The notes: generated by a model not told the origin, from the sequence alone. Positions 32,846-42,906 are shown, counted from the first letter of the stretch. The stretch is 64,000 nt of DNA from Aurantiacibacter sp. MUD61 (GCF_027912455.1 NZ_CP115446.1:2069501-2133500); one strand, 5' to 3'. A program made the numbers and translations.

Positions 32846-33922
32846 CTATGCGTCGGCTTTTGCGCGTTTCGGCTGTATTGAGCGGGCTGGGATGCTCAGT
32901 GTGACATTGGTGCCGTCGTCACCTGTCTCAACGTTGATTTCGGCATTGAGCCGTGATGCCAGATCGCGCACGATCCGCGCACCTAGATTACCTTCTTTTG
33001 GCCACGCTGAATCTTCAGGCAGACCAGAACCGTCATCGCTGACCGACAGGCAAATGGTATCCCCATCGGACTGCCAAAGTCGAACTTCGACAATACCTCC
33101 ATCTTTTTCATCAAAGGCGTGCTGTAGGGCGTTGGTGAGCAATTCGGAGACCAACAGGCCAACTTGAGAAGAGGCATCGAGCGAGGCATTCAAGCGTTCA
33201 GTCTGCATGTTGAGACGAACTTCGCTCTTGCCATCAAGCATGTTCAGGGCGCTGCATACGCGCGAAACGTACGCACCCAAGGCGATGCTTCCGCCTTCGA
33301 ATTTACCGGTTCGCGTGAACTCGTCATAAAGAAGGTTCAGCGCTTCCACGCGATTGGCGAGCACTTCAAGAGCCGACTTCGCGTCGCGAGTTTGCTTGGC
33401 CTCCATACGGATCAGCGCGAGCAGCATTGCAAGGTGGTTCTTCACGCGGTGCTGAACTTCTCGCAGCGATTCATCCAGCTTGGCGGCTCGTGCTGTGGCG
33501 CTGTTTTGTTCGGGACAAATCGTTTGGATGCCCATGAAATGGGTCACTTTTCCACCATCGTCCTGCAAAGGAACGATCATCAGGCGATTGATGAACTTCT
33601 CACCATCGGAACGGTAATTGACAATGTCCGTCGTAACCTCGCGGCCCTTTTCCAGAGCTTCCCTAATCTCCTCCCTCGTTGCCGGATCGGTATCTTCGCC
33701 CTGGAGGAAACGGCAGTTCTTCCCGATAATGGCTTCGCGGTGGAAGCCGGTCATCCGTTCGAAGGCGCTGTTGACATAGATCAGCGGCCGGTCTTCCAGC
33801 TGCGCATCTGCTATCACCAGCGAAATGGGGAGGTCTTGCATCGTGCGTGCGGAAATTCCCGCAGGCAGGTGCTCAGCCGCGCTTTCTGCGCGGGCTACGC
33901 GTTTCGAATTCTCTGACATCAC
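32846..33922 (-). CDS. LOV-domain blue-light sensor histidine kinase (HisKA_2/HWE type)
   Basis: A 358-residue soluble protein. A LOV/PAS domain covers about 28-138 with GKNCRFLQGE, where Cys70 should form the flavin adduct in blue light. A DHp region follows with EVQHRVKNHL (phosphoacceptor His158), then an ATPase domain with LLTNALQHAF (N box) and DDGSGLPE (G box). Layout and length match the LOV kinases known from Erythrobacter litoralis. No response regulator is next to it, so its target is unknown. It is monocistronic between priA and the met operon. Confidence 0.92.
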   Translation of the reverse strand: MMSENSKRVARAESAAEHLPAGISARTMQDLPISLVIADAQLEDRPLIYVNSAFERMTGFHREAIIGKNCRFLQGEDTDPATREEIREALEKGREVTTDIVNYRSDGEKFINRLMIVPLQDDGGKVTHFMGIQTICPEQNSATARAAKLDESLREVQHRVKNHLAMLLALIRMEAKQTRDAKSALEVLANRVEALNLLYDEFTRTGKFEGGSIALGAYVSRVCSALNMLDGKSEVRLNMQTERLNASLDASSQVGLLVSELLTNALQHAFDEKDGGIVEVRLWQSDGDTICLSVSDDGSGLPEDSAWPKEGNLGARIVRDLASRLNAEINVETGDDGTNVTLSIPARSIQPKRAKADA

Positions 33923-33970
33923 GATCCCTTATTTCGTCCGCCATAAAATAAATGGAACAGCCCTAAAAAC

Positions 33971-34000
33971 GAAGCATAGTCTTTAGACTAAATTAGACAA
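33971..34000 (-). promoter_or_regulatory. Candidate promoter with an internal palindrome upstream of the LOV kinase gene
   Basis: On the minus strand a TTGTCT (-35-like) and TATGCT (-10-like) are 16 bases apart. The spacer holds most of a palindrome with arms TAGTCT and AGACTA (33977-33990). It begins at the end of priA, about 50 bases upstream of the kinase ATG. The layout is inferred by eye. Confidence 0.4.
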
Positions 34001-36164
34001 AGCTGTAAGGGTCGATATCGACCCCCACGCGCACTCCCGGCGGATGATCCACCTGCCGCAGCCAATCGCGGATTACCGCCTGCAAATTCGCCGTGCGCCG
34101 CGCATTGAGCAATAGCCGGTAGCGGTAGCGATTGCGCAACAGCGCGAGCGGCGCCGGTGCCGGGCCAAGGATCATCACATCATCCAGGAAGGGCCGCGTC
34201 GTGCCGATGCGGTTTGCGGCTTCGCGTGCCTCCGCATCGTCCTCGCTTGAGACGATGATGGCGGCCCAGCGCCCGAATGGCGGCGCGCCTGCGTGGCGGC
34301 GGGATTCCGTCTCGGCCTCGTAAAAGGCATCGCGATCCCCGGCTTCGAGAGCGGCGATAACCGGCGCATCGGGATGGCGCGTCTGGATCAGGACCTCTCC
34401 GGGTTTTGAGCCTCGCCCCGCGCGCCCGGCGACCTGCGCCACCTGTTGGTAAGTCCGCTCCGCCGCGCGCAGATCTCCGCCTTCGAGGCCGAGGTCTGCG
34501 TCGATCACCCCCACCAGCGTCAATTCGGGAAAGTGAAATCCCTTGGTGACCAGCTGCGTCCCGACGATGACATCGATGGCCTTTGCCTCGGCCTGCGCGA
34601 CGAATTCTGCCGCCTTCTCGGGTGAATTGATCGTGTCCGACGTGACGAGTGCGACCCGTGCATCGGGGAGAATGTCGGCGACTTCATCGGCAATGCGTTC
34701 AACACCCGGACCGCAGGCGACGAGGCAATCCTCTTCGCCGCATTCGGGGCATTTTTCAGGCGGTTTGGTCTCATGCCCGCAATGGTGGCACGAGAGGCGT
34801 CGGCTGAGCCGATGCTCGACCAGCCACGCGCTGCAATTGGGGCACTGGAAGCGGAACCCGCAGTTCCGGCACAACGTCAGCGGCGCATAGCCGCGACGGT
34901 TGAGGAAAAGCAGCGATTGCTCGCCTTTCTCCAGCCGGTCTTCCAGTGCCGCGCGCAAAGGTGCCGCGATCCATGCGCCTCGGCCGGGCTGTTCTTCCGT
35001 AAGGTTGACCAGCTTGATCGTCGGCAGAGTTGCGCCGCCATAGCGGCTGGGGAGCACGAGTTTTTCGTAGGTTCCGCTATCCGCCATATGCAGGCTTTCG
35101 AGCGCGGGGGTGGCGCTGGCGAGCACGACAGGGATCCGCTCGAAATGGCTGCGCATCACCGCGACATCGCGTGCGTTGTAGCGCACGCCGTCTTCCTGCT
35201 TGAAACTGATTTCATGCGCTTCATCGACCACGATGAGGCCGAGATTGGCATAAGGCAGGAACAGCGCCGACCGCGCGCCGACCACCACCTGCGCCTCGCC
35301 GCTCGCAATCGCGCGCCATGCACGGCGGCGCTCGGTCGATTTGAGGCTGGAGTGCCAGACGATGGGCGCGGTGCCGAAACGGTCCTCGAACCGGCTGAGG
35401 AAAGCTTCGGTCAGCGCGATTTCGGGAAGCAGGACGAGTACTTGCCGGTCCTGCCTCAGCGCCTGCGCCACAGCTTCGAAATAGGTTTCGGTCTTGCCCG
35501 ATCCGGTGACCCCGTCGAGCAGGAAAGGCGCGAATTCCTCGGCCTGCACCGCCTCCACCAGCCGCGCCGCGACGCTTTGCTGGTCTTCGCTGAGGTCGAC
35601 TACCGCATGGCCCGGCGCGGCGCGGGGGTAGGGGCGGTCGACATCGACTTCGACCGGCTCCAGCACGCCCTGGTTGACGAGGCCGCGCAGTACGCCCTCC
35701 GATACACCTGCAATTCCTGCAAGCTCCCGGATAGTCGCCTGCTCGCCTTCGAGTGCTTCCAGAGCCGCTTCGCGTTGCGGCGTCATCCGCTCTGGCATGC
35801 CGCCGGAAAGGCGATACTCGGTCATCGTGGCCGGACCACGCAGCGCGCCGCCGCTGGAGATCACCATCCGCGCAACCGCTGCCATCGGGGCGATGTAATA
35901 GTCTGCGGTCCATTCGATCAGCCGTCGCAGTTCCGCGCGGATCGGCGGCACGTCGACCAGTCCCAACAGCGGGCGCAGCTTCGCATCGGGCACCGAGTTC
36001 GCCGGAAGTTTCGCCTCTTCCCACACGATGCCCATGATCTGCCGCGGCCCCAGTGGCGCAACGACCACGCTGCCATATTCGACCGACATTCCATCCGGCA
36101 TGCGATAATCGAGCGGACCAAGCGCGGCGTTCATCACCAGTAGTCGGGCACGGTTTATGGACAT
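33993..36164 (-). CDS. priA: Primosomal replication-restart helicase PriA
   Basis: A 723-residue superfamily 2 helicase. An N-terminal DNA-binding region (about 1-190) precedes Walker A DGVTGSGKTETYF and the DEAH box VVDEAHEISF. Then come the zinc-binding Cys cluster (CRNCGFRFQCPNC and later CHHCGH, CPECGEEDC) and the C-terminal helicase motifs (GTQLVTKGFHFPELTLVGV). It restarts stalled replication forks. The ATG at 36164 gives the family's usual N-terminus, and the longer frame to 36266 crosses the divergent gene start. Confidence 0.93.
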   Translation of the reverse strand: MSINRARLLVMNAALGPLDYRMPDGMSVEYGSVVVAPLGPRQIMGIVWEEAKLPANSVPDAKLRPLLGLVDVPPIRAELRRLIEWTADYYIAPMAAVARMVISSGGALRGPATMTEYRLSGGMPERMTPQREAALEALEGEQATIRELAGIAGVSEGVLRGLVNQGVLEPVEVDVDRPYPRAAPGHAVVDLSEDQQSVAARLVEAVQAEEFAPFLLDGVTGSGKTETYFEAVAQALRQDRQVLVLLPEIALTEAFLSRFEDRFGTAPIVWHSSLKSTERRRAWRAIASGEAQVVVGARSALFLPYANLGLIVVDEAHEISFKQEDGVRYNARDVAVMRSHFERIPVVLASATPALESLHMADSGTYEKLVLPSRYGGATLPTIKLVNLTEEQPGRGAWIAAPLRAALEDRLEKGEQSLLFLNRRGYAPLTLCRNCGFRFQCPNCSAWLVEHRLSRRLSCHHCGHETKPPEKCPECGEEDCLVACGPGVERIADEVADILPDARVALVTSDTINSPEKAAEFVAQAEAKAIDVIVGTQLVTKGFHFPELTLVGVIDADLGLEGGDLRAAERTYQQVAQVAGRAGRGSKPGEVLIQTRHPDAPVIAALEAGDRDAFYEAETESRRHAGAPPFGRWAAIIVSSEDDAEAREAANRIGTTRPFLDDVMILGPAPAPLALLRNRYRYRLLLNARRTANLQAVIRDWLRQVDHPPGVRVGVDIDPYSFV

Positions 36165-36216
36165 TGGCGTTATATGGGCAACGCCCCCACGTGGCGGCAA
36201 GAAGAGGAATGGGATT

Positions 36217-36918
36217 ATGACCGAATTCGACATCGACAATGCGAAAACCAGCCGCCGCCGGTTCATGGCAGGTGCGGGCGCGAGTGGCCTGCTGCTGGCG
36301 CTGCCGGCATGCCAGGGCTTTGGCGGTTTCAGCCTCGTCGATGCGGTGCGCCGCCTGCTCTACCTCTCCAGCGAGCGTGCCTTTGCCCGCATGCTGCAAC
36401 CGGGCGGTTTCTGGGACGAGCAGGTCGCGACGATCGGCCTTGAAAATCTGATCGGATCACGTGGCGGCGTGGTCGCCAATATCCTGACCTCCACCCTGTT
36501 CAAGGACCGGCTGGAAGATGCCTTTGCAGATATCGCCATCGAAGGGGCGGAGCGCGCTGCGCCCATCGTTACCGATGCGGTGCGGGTGATCGGCATTCAG
36601 AACGCCGTGGCGCTGATCAATGGCGGCCCGCGCGCAGCAACCGGCTTCCTGCGCGATGAAATGGGTGTGACGCTGATCGATGCCATGATCCCCGAACTTG
36701 GCCAGGCCATGCGCATCACGCAGGAGCCGCTGGTGGGCGAATTGCTCGCCGGCATCACCGGCGTCGACGTTCGCGGCGTGGCGCAGAATGTCTCCAACCG
36801 CATCGATAATGCGATCTGGAACGAGATCGGTTTCGAAGAAGCTGCCATTCGCGCCAATCCGCGCGCGACCAATGATCCGCTGCTGATCGGCGTGCTGGGC
36901 GGGGGGAGCCTGCTGTAA
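36217..36918 (+). CDS. DUF4197 family protein, probable Tat lipoprotein
   Basis: A 233-residue protein with a twin-arginine signal (TSRRRFMAGAGASGLLLALP) ending at a lipobox-like LPAC. The mature part matches DUF4197 in pattern: VTDAVRVIGIQNAVALINGG followed by AATGFLRDEMGVTLIDAM. The function of the family is unknown. AGAGGA precedes the ATG. It is divergent from priA and followed after 54 bases by the CobT-like gene in the same direction. Confidence 0.8.
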   Translation: MTEFDIDNAKTSRRRFMAGAGASGLLLALPACQGFGGFSLVDAVRRLLYLSSERAFARMLQPGGFWDEQVATIGLENLIGSRGGVVANILTSTLFKDRLEDAFADIAIEGAERAAPIVTDAVRVIGIQNAVALINGGPRAATGFLRDEMGVTLIDAMIPELGQAMRITQEPLVGELLAGITGVDVRGVAQNVSNRIDNAIWNEIGFEEAAIRANPRATNDPLLIGVLGGGSLL

Positions 36919-36972
36919 CAGGCTTTCTACCCCCTTGCGCCGCGCGCTGCGTGCTTTAGCTAGCCCCTGCAC

Positions 36973-38799
36973 ATGGCCGATGATTCACCACTCGACGATT
37001 TCAAGCTCGCCCTGACCGGCGCGGCGCGTGCTCTTGCGCGCGATGCGGAGGTTGAGGTGGGCTTCACCGCCGATGCCGCGAGCGAGCAGGGCAAGAGCGC
37101 GCGCGTTCCCATGCCGGGGCGCAATGTGCCTCCCGCCGATGCCGAACTGGCGCGTGGCTATGCCGACAGTTTCGCGCTGCGCCTGCGCCATCACAACGCC
37201 GCGCTGCACATGCGATCCCGCCCTGCAGAGCCCGATGCGCGCGCATGCTACGACGCGATCGAACGCGCCCGCTTCGAAGCCATCGGAGAGCGGGACTTCG
37301 CCGGGATGCGCGGCAACCTCGCCGCCATGCAGGATCGCCGTGTTGCCGCCAGCGAGATTTCCCGCGCGCAAAGTTTCGAAGACGTGCCGATGCATACCGC
37401 GCTAGGCCTGATGCTGCGCGAACAGCTGACCGGCCAGCCGGTGCCCGAAGCGGCGCAGGCCGGCGTAGATCTGGTGCGCGAACATATTGAAAGCCGCACC
37501 GGCGACGACTTTGAACGCCTTTCCGAACTGCTCGACGATCAGACCGCTTTCCAGAAGCTCGGCCTCGATATGCTCCGCCATCTCGACATGGTGCCGCAGG
37601 AAGCCGATCCCGAAGACGGTTTCGACGATGACGAGGGCGACGAAAGCGAAGGCGCCGACGAAGACGAAACGCCCGAAGACCAGGACGGCGACAACGACGC
37701 TTCCGACCAGCCCGAAACCCGCGCCGAAGGCGCCGATGGCGAAGAAGGCGACGGCGAGGAGCAGGACGAGGCCACCGGCGATGAGAACATGGCCGAAGGT
37801 GAGCCGGGCGATGATGGCGAGGAGTTCATGCTCCCCCAGCGCCGCAACGCGCCGTGGCAGGATCTGCCCGAAACCTTTGAATACAAGGCTTTCACAACCG
37901 AATTTGACGAAGTGGTTGAAGCCGAAGACCTGTGCGATGTCGAAGAACTGACGCGGTTGCGCGCCTATCTCGACAGCCAGCTCGCCGGGCTGCAGTCCGT
38001 GGTGACCCGGCTTGCCAACCGCCTCCAGCGCCGCCTGATGGCGCAGCAGAACCGCAGCTGGGATTTCGATCAGGAAGAGGGGCTGCTGGACGCTGCTCGC
38101 CTTGCGCGCGTAGTCGTCAGCCCCGGCCATTCGCTCAGCTACAAGATGGAGCAGGAGCAGGATTTCAAGGACACGATCGTCACCCTGCTGATCGACAATT
38201 CCGGCAGTATGCGCGGCCGCCCGATTTCCATCGCGGCGATCAGCGCCGATATCCTTGCGCGCACGCTGGAACGCTGCGGCGTGAAAGTCGAAATCCTCGG
38301 CTTCACCACCCGCGCGTGGAAGGGCGGGCAGGGTCGCGAGAAATGGCTGGCCAATGGACGCCCGCCCAATCCCGGCCGCCTCAATGATCTGCGCCACATC
38401 ATCTACAAAAAGGCCGACGAGCCGATGCGCCGCGCGCGCCGGAGCCTCGGCCTGATGATGCGCGAAGGCCTGCTGAAAGAGAATATCGACGGCGAGGCGC
38501 TGCTCTGGGCCCACGAACGCCTGCTCGCCCGCCCCGAAGACCGCCGCATCATGATGGTCATTTCAGACGGTGCGCCGGTGGACGATTCAACGCTCAGCGT
38601 GAACACCGCCGGATACCTCGAAGGGCACCTGCGCAAGGTGATCGAATGGATCGAGAGGCAAAGCCCCGTCCAGCTCGTCGCCATCGGCATCGGTCATGAT
38701 GTGACGCGCTATTACAAGAAGGCTGTGACGATCATGGACGCCGAACAGCTGGGCGGCACGATCATCGAGCAGCTGGCGGATTTGTTCGAGGTGGAGTGA
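36973..38799 (+). CDS. cobT: Aerobic cobaltochelatase subunit CobT-like protein
   Basis: A 608-residue protein with the N-terminal CobT region (about 1-210), a very acidic linker (about 210-285, rich in Asp and Glu), and a C-terminal von Willebrand A domain. The MIDAS motif is LLIDNSGSM, with Asp408, Ser410 and Ser412. CobT works with the AAA+ CobS as chaperone of CobN to insert cobalt into the corrin ring. No cobS or cobN is in the window. A role in B12 supply fits the cobalamin-dependent MetH. The stop overlaps the next start (GTGA). Confidence 0.9.
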   Translation: MADDSPLDDFKLALTGAARALARDAEVEVGFTADAASEQGKSARVPMPGRNVPPADAELARGYADSFALRLRHHNAALHMRSRPAEPDARACYDAIERARFEAIGERDFAGMRGNLAAMQDRRVAASEISRAQSFEDVPMHTALGLMLREQLTGQPVPEAAQAGVDLVREHIESRTGDDFERLSELLDDQTAFQKLGLDMLRHLDMVPQEADPEDGFDDDEGDESEGADEDETPEDQDGDNDASDQPETRAEGADGEEGDGEEQDEATGDENMAEGEPGDDGEEFMLPQRRNAPWQDLPETFEYKAFTTEFDEVVEAEDLCDVEELTRLRAYLDSQLAGLQSVVTRLANRLQRRLMAQQNRSWDFDQEEGLLDAARLARVVVSPGHSLSYKMEQEQDFKDTIVTLLIDNSGSMRGRPISIAAISADILARTLERCGVKVEILGFTTRAWKGGQGREKWLANGRPPNPGRLNDLRHIIYKKADEPMRRARRSLGLMMREGLLKENIDGEALLWAHERLLARPEDRRIMMVISDGAPVDDSTLSVNTAGYLEGHLRKVIEWIERQSPVQLVAIGIGHDVTRYYKKAVTIMDAEQLGGTIIEQLADLFEVE

Positions 38800-39131
38800 T
38801 CGAAACTCCAGACTTTCCTCCCGGCTTCGACCTAGCCGAATTCGCGAAATCGACGATTGAGACCCATAGACGCATACGACGTCAGCGATCCGACCCCTAC
38901 TTGGGCTGGCTGGCGATAATCGCCGAATTGCGGATGCGCGATAACTGCAGCATCTTCGAAGCAGAGCGAACCGCGATTTCCAACAAGCATCTACGCCGAT
39001 GGGTCGAACGTGCAATCAATGCGGGCAACCCTGCTCGGAAGTACGCGCTCGCTCATATTCGATTTAATGGCGCAAAATCGCTGATTGAGTGCCAAGGTGA
39101 CAGCTTCATCTTCAGGATACCGCCGCCGTGA
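38796..39131 (+). CDS. Hypothetical protein coupled to cobT
   Basis: A 111-residue soluble protein (GTG start) with no signal peptide. It is basic in the middle ([21 protein letters not shown]). The C-terminal [19 protein letters not shown] could be a beta hairpin. Its start overlaps the cobT stop by four bases and its stop overlaps the DUF2939 start by four bases. Base composition is slightly more AT-rich than cobT. No family is recognised and a link to cobalt insertion is only positional. Confidence 0.55.
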   Translation: MIETPDFPPGFDLAEFAKSTIETHRRIRRQRSDPYLGWLAIIAELRMRDNCSIFEAERTAISNKHLRRWVERAINAGNPARKYALAHIRFNGAKSLIECQGDSFIFRIPPP

Positions 39132-39646
39132 AAAAACTCCTCGCCCTCGTCTTCCTCGTCGCGCTCGTTTTCGGCGGCTGGTATCTCGCCTCGCCGTGGT
39201 TTGCGATGAAATCGCTCGCCGATGCGGCACAGGTGGGGGATGCCGCCGCGCTGGAGGAGCAGGTGGATTTTCCCGCTCTGCGCGCCTCGGCCAGCGAACA
39301 GCTCAATGAAGCGGTTGCGCGGCAGCGCGGCCAGAATGGCGCGCTGGGCGATCTTGGCGCGGCGATTGCCGAGCGTTTGGGCAATGCAGCGATTGACCGC
39401 TCGCTAACGCCGGGGGCGGTCAGCGGTCTGGTCGCATCGGGCGCATTCGTTGCCGGCATGTTGCCGGAGCGGCTGCGTGGGCAGCAATTGAGCTGGGATG
39501 TGGAACGCGAAGGCTTCGATCACTTCCGCGCGGAAGGGACGTTCGAGGATGGATCCACCGGGCCGGACCTGATCTTCCGCCGCGAAGGGCTGGGATGGGT
39601 GCTTACTGGCTTCGAGCTGAACGATCCGAACGAGCCGCGCGCATAA
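39128..39646 (+). CDS. DUF2939 family exported/membrane-anchored protein
   Basis: A 172-residue protein with a GTG start, an N-terminal signal anchor ([20 protein letters not shown]) and a body matching DUF2939: SPWFAMKSLADAAQVGDAAALEEQVDFP only in its core pattern, ending in RREGLGWVLTGFEL. It is probably periplasmic, tethered to the inner membrane. The function of the family is unknown. It is the last gene of the cobT transcript and is followed by about 200 bases without a gene. Confidence 0.75.
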   Translation: MKKLLALVFLVALVFGGWYLASPWFAMKSLADAAQVGDAAALEEQVDFPALRASASEQLNEAVARQRGQNGALGDLGAAIAERLGNAAIDRSLTPGAVSGLVASGAFVAGMLPERLRGQQLSWDVEREGFDHFRAEGTFEDGSTGPDLIFRREGLGWVLTGFELNDPNEPRA

Positions 39647-39800
39647 TTCTTCTTCGCTGCTGCGATTGACGATATCGCTTTCCTACAAATACGGTTTTCA
39701 GACACCGTCCACTGGATGCGTCACCAATCGCCCGAACCCGCAGAAAGCCGCGCTCTACAGGCGGATTATGCAGCCCCTGAAAATTCTCGTCAGGACACTG

Positions 39801-39818
39801 TCACACCTGTCACACCCC
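39801..39818 (+). repeat. Tandem 9-base repeat in an intergenic gap
   Basis: TGTCACACC occurs twice with no spacer in the 198-base gap between the convergent DUF2939 and DUF998-like genes. The rest of the gap shows no gene, RNA or good terminator. Confidence 0.6.
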
Positions 39819-39844
39819 GCAGCGATTTGACGCCCTCGGAATGC

Positions 39845-40471
39845 TCAGTTGGACTCGCCCGGGCGGGTGTAAATCAGCCACGCCACCACGGCGAACCAGC
39901 CGACCATCAGCACGGCGAGGCCGCGCTCGTAGAGGCCGTCCCAGCTGGTGGGGATCACGAACAGCAGCGGTCCGGCGATCAGCCACACCACGGCGAGAAT
40001 GCGCATGGCGGGCTTGATCCAGTCGCGCCGGTCGGCAAGCCCGTCGGACGTCAGCCAGACGGTCGCGGGAAAGAGCGCGCCGATGGCATAGACCAGATAG
40101 CGGTGGATGTCCGGCAGACCGAAGGGGCGGTTATACGCCTCGTAACCGGCGACCAAAGCGATAACGATGGCGAGAGCGAAGAGGGTGATTTGGCCCAGCC
40201 GCCAGTCCCATCCATCCGCTTTCCAGCGCCACAGCCCGGCAGCGATCAGGATGGCAGATGCGGCAAAGGCATACAGGCCTGCATCCACCAGCCAGTCATA
40301 CTCGCCGCCGGCCGCGGAATCGCTGATCGTGTCGCGGATCATGCCGACATGGCCGCTCAGCAGTGTGCCCGACAGATCGGCAATGATGACGAGGATGCAG
40401 CCCAGTAGGCCGATCAGTCCGAGCCCCTTCGCAAGATCATCGTCGCGCCTATCGGCTTCGGTCTGTTGCAT
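39845..40471 (-). CDS. DUF998-like membrane protein
   Basis: A 208-residue protein with six or seven hydrophobic segments and little polar sequence outside short loops. The conserved-looking DTISDSAAGG loop after the first helix resembles the DUF998 family. Function is unknown. It is divergent from cysS with about 50 bases between the starts. Confidence 0.65.
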   Translation of the reverse strand: MQQTEADRRDDDLAKGLGLIGLLGCILVIIADLSGTLLSGHVGMIRDTISDSAAGGEYDWLVDAGLYAFAASAILIAAGLWRWKADGWDWRLGQITLFALAIVIALVAGYEAYNRPFGLPDIHRYLVYAIGALFPATVWLTSDGLADRRDWIKPAMRILAVVWLIAGPLLFVIPTSWDGLYERGLAVLMVGWFAVVAWLIYTRPGESN

Positions 40472-40522
40472 GGGCTATGTCTCCGGTTGAAATGGATGCG
40501 GTCATGGAGCAAGAGCGCCTGC

Positions 40523-41971
40523 ATGAGTGACACTGACCTACGCCTGTTCAACTCCCTAACGCGCGAGATAGAGCCTTTTATCCCGGTCCATCCCGGTGAG
40601 GCGCGCGTCTACACCTGCGGGCCGACGGTCTATAACTACCCGCATATCGGCAATATGCGCGCCTATGTCTTCGCCGATGTGCTGGGGCGCACGCTGAGCT
40701 GGAAGGGTTACAAGCTCACTCATGTGATCAACATCACCGATGTCGGCCATCTGACCGATGACGGGGATGCAGGTGAGGACAAGATGGAGAAGATGGCTGC
40801 GGAGAAAGCGCAGTCGATCTGGGACATCGCGAAGCATTACACCGAGGCCTATTGGGCGGACGTGAAGGCGCTCAACATCCGGGAGCCTGCGAAGTGGTCG
40901 GTCGCGACGGACTACATCGAGGAAATGCTGAAGTTCGCCAAGAGCATTGCGGACAAGCACTGCTACGAACTCGAAAGCGGTCTCTACTTCGATGTCTCGA
41001 CTGTCGAGGATTACGGGCGGCTGGCCCGCGCTGTCACCGAGGAAGGCGAGGGCCGCATCGAGACTGTCGAAGGCAAGCGCAATGCGGCCGACTTCGCGAT
41101 CTGGCGGAAGACGCCTGCTGGCGAAACGCGGCAGATGGAATGGGACTCGCCCTGGGGCAAGGGCGCGCCCGGCTGGCATCTCGAATGCTCGGTCATGGGC
41201 GAGAAGCTGCTTGGTTTCCCCTTCGACATCCACACCGGCGGGATCGATCACCGCGAAATCCATCACCCGAACGAGATCGCGCAGAACCAGGCCTTCTGCG
41301 GCTGCGGCGGCCTTTCAGAGGCGACCAATTCGGGCGCGAAGATCTGGATGCACAACAACTTCCTCGTCGAACGCAGCGGCAAAATGAGCAAATCGAGCGG
41401 AGAGTTCCTCCGCCTCCAGCTCCTCATCGACAAGGGCTATCACCCGCTGGCCTACCGCATGATGTGCCTGCAAGCGCACTACCGCAGTGAGCTGGAGTTC
41501 AGCTGGGAGGGGCTGGAAGCGGCACTTACCCGGCTGAAGCGCATTGTGATGGCCGTGGAGCGGCTGGCCGATGCCGAAGCGCAGCCCGAAGCCGAGCATC
41601 CCAAATTCGCGCCCATGCTCGCCAAGTTCGAGGAGGCTATGGCCGATGACCTCAACACGCCGATCGCGCTCACCGCGCTGGAAGAGGCGCTGGCGGTCAA
41701 GAAGGTCGATACCGGGATCAAACGCGCTGTGGTGGAAGCGATGGACGCCGTGCTCGGCTTCGACCTCTTCGCGCTCACCCGCGCCGACCTTCGCATCCGC
41801 CCCAAGTCCGCCAGCATCACGGAGGCCGAGATCGATGACAAGCTCGCTCGCCGCAAGGAGGCGCGAGCGGAGAAGGACTTCGCCACGTCCGATGCGCTGC
41901 GCGATGAGCTCGCGGCCAAGGGTGTCGACGTGATGGATGGCGATCCGCTGGGCTGGGAGTGGAAGCTATAA
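40523..41971 (+). CDS. cysS: Cysteinyl-tRNA synthetase
   Basis: A 482-residue class I synthetase. TCGPTVYNYPHIGN holds zinc ligand Cys32 and the HIGH-like motif at 41-44. GWHLECSVMG and HHPNEIAQ add the other zinc-site residues, and KMSKS begins at Lys287. It charges tRNA-Cys in the cytoplasm. Start MSDTDLRLFN is chosen because an upstream ATG at 40466 would overlap the divergent gene. The end overlaps the next gene's GTG by 13 bases. Confidence 0.96.
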   Translation: MSDTDLRLFNSLTREIEPFIPVHPGEARVYTCGPTVYNYPHIGNMRAYVFADVLGRTLSWKGYKLTHVINITDVGHLTDDGDAGEDKMEKMAAEKAQSIWDIAKHYTEAYWADVKALNIREPAKWSVATDYIEEMLKFAKSIADKHCYELESGLYFDVSTVEDYGRLARAVTEEGEGRIETVEGKRNAADFAIWRKTPAGETRQMEWDSPWGKGAPGWHLECSVMGEKLLGFPFDIHTGGIDHREIHHPNEIAQNQAFCGCGGLSEATNSGAKIWMHNNFLVERSGKMSKSSGEFLRLQLLIDKGYHPLAYRMMCLQAHYRSELEFSWEGLEAALTRLKRIVMAVERLADAEAQPEAEHPKFAPMLAKFEEAMADDLNTPIALTALEEALAVKKVDTGIKRAVVEAMDAVLGFDLFALTRADLRIRPKSASITEAEIDDKLARRKEARAEKDFATSDALRDELAAKGVDVMDGDPLGWEWKL

Positions 41972-42906
41972 CCAAAGCTGCATTATCCGCCCTGATCCGC
42001 CCGCTGGTCGAACCGCGCCTGCCCGACTGGGTCGAGCCGCATTGGTTTACCTCGAGGGAAGAGGCGCTCGAAATTGCGCCTTCCGCCGAAATCGGCTGGT
42101 TCGATTTCAACGATAAGCAGCCGATGATCGAAGCGGTCCGTGCTGCCGAAAACCTGAAATGGCTCAACTCGATCTATGCCGGGCTCGACTTCCTGCCGCT
42201 GGATGTGTTGCAAGAGCGCGGCACGGTCGTCACCAACGGCGTCGGCATCAACGCGCTGACCATTGCCGAATACACCGTGATGCTGATGCTCGCGCACGCG
42301 AAGGGCTACCGGGATGTCGTCCGCGCGCAAGACAGGAACGAGTGGTTGCTCGACAGCCCCGGCAAGCGCGAACTCGCGGGCGAGCGTGTGCTGCTGCTCG
42401 GCCTCGGTGCGATCGGCTCGCTGGTCAAGACGCGGCTCGAAGCGTTCGACATGGAAGTCGTACCGGTGCGGCGTTCGGGTGGCGAGGGTGCCTTGCGACC
42501 CGACGAATGGCGCGATCGGCTGGGCGAGTTCGGCTGGGTTATCCTCGCCGTGCCTTCGACGCCCGATACCAGGCATATGATCGGCGCGGCGGAGCTTGAT
42601 GCGATGCGAAGCGATGCGGTGGTTGTAAACATCGCGCGTGGAGACGTGATCGATCAGGCAGCATTGGTCGAAGCGCTGCACGCCAAGTCGATCGAGGCTG
42701 CACTGCTCGACGTCACCGAGCCCGAGCCGCTGCCCGAGGATCATCCGCTCTGGTCGCTTGAGAATGCGCAGGTCACGATGCATCTTTCGGGACGGGCGCA
42801 AACCAAGATGTTCCAGCGCAGCGCCGACCGCTTCATCGAGAACCTCGCCCGCTGGCGCGCAGGGGATCCGGTGACACCGCAAATGGACCTCGAACACGGC
42901 TACTGA
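41959..42906 (+). CDS. D-isomer-specific 2-hydroxyacid dehydrogenase family protein
   Basis: A 315-residue protein with a GTG start inside cysS. The NAD-binding motif is LLLGLGAIGSLV (about 150-161), followed by AVPSTPDTRHMIG and VVNIARGDVIDQAALVEAL with the catalytic Arg region. A Glu (in VTEPEPLP) and His (in MHLSGR) complete the usual catalytic set. Substrate cannot be predicted: glyoxylate/hydroxypyruvate reductase-like is possible. It is probably cotranscribed with cysS. Confidence 0.8.
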   Translation: MEAITKAALSALIRPLVEPRLPDWVEPHWFTSREEALEIAPSAEIGWFDFNDKQPMIEAVRAAENLKWLNSIYAGLDFLPLDVLQERGTVVTNGVGINALTIAEYTVMLMLAHAKGYRDVVRAQDRNEWLLDSPGKRELAGERVLLLGLGAIGSLVKTRLEAFDMEVVPVRRSGGEGALRPDEWRDRLGEFGWVILAVPSTPDTRHMIGAAELDAMRSDAVVVNIARGDVIDQAALVEALHAKSIEAALLDVTEPEPLPEDHPLWSLENAQVTMHLSGRAQTKMFQRSADRFIENLARWRAGDPVTPQMDLEHGY

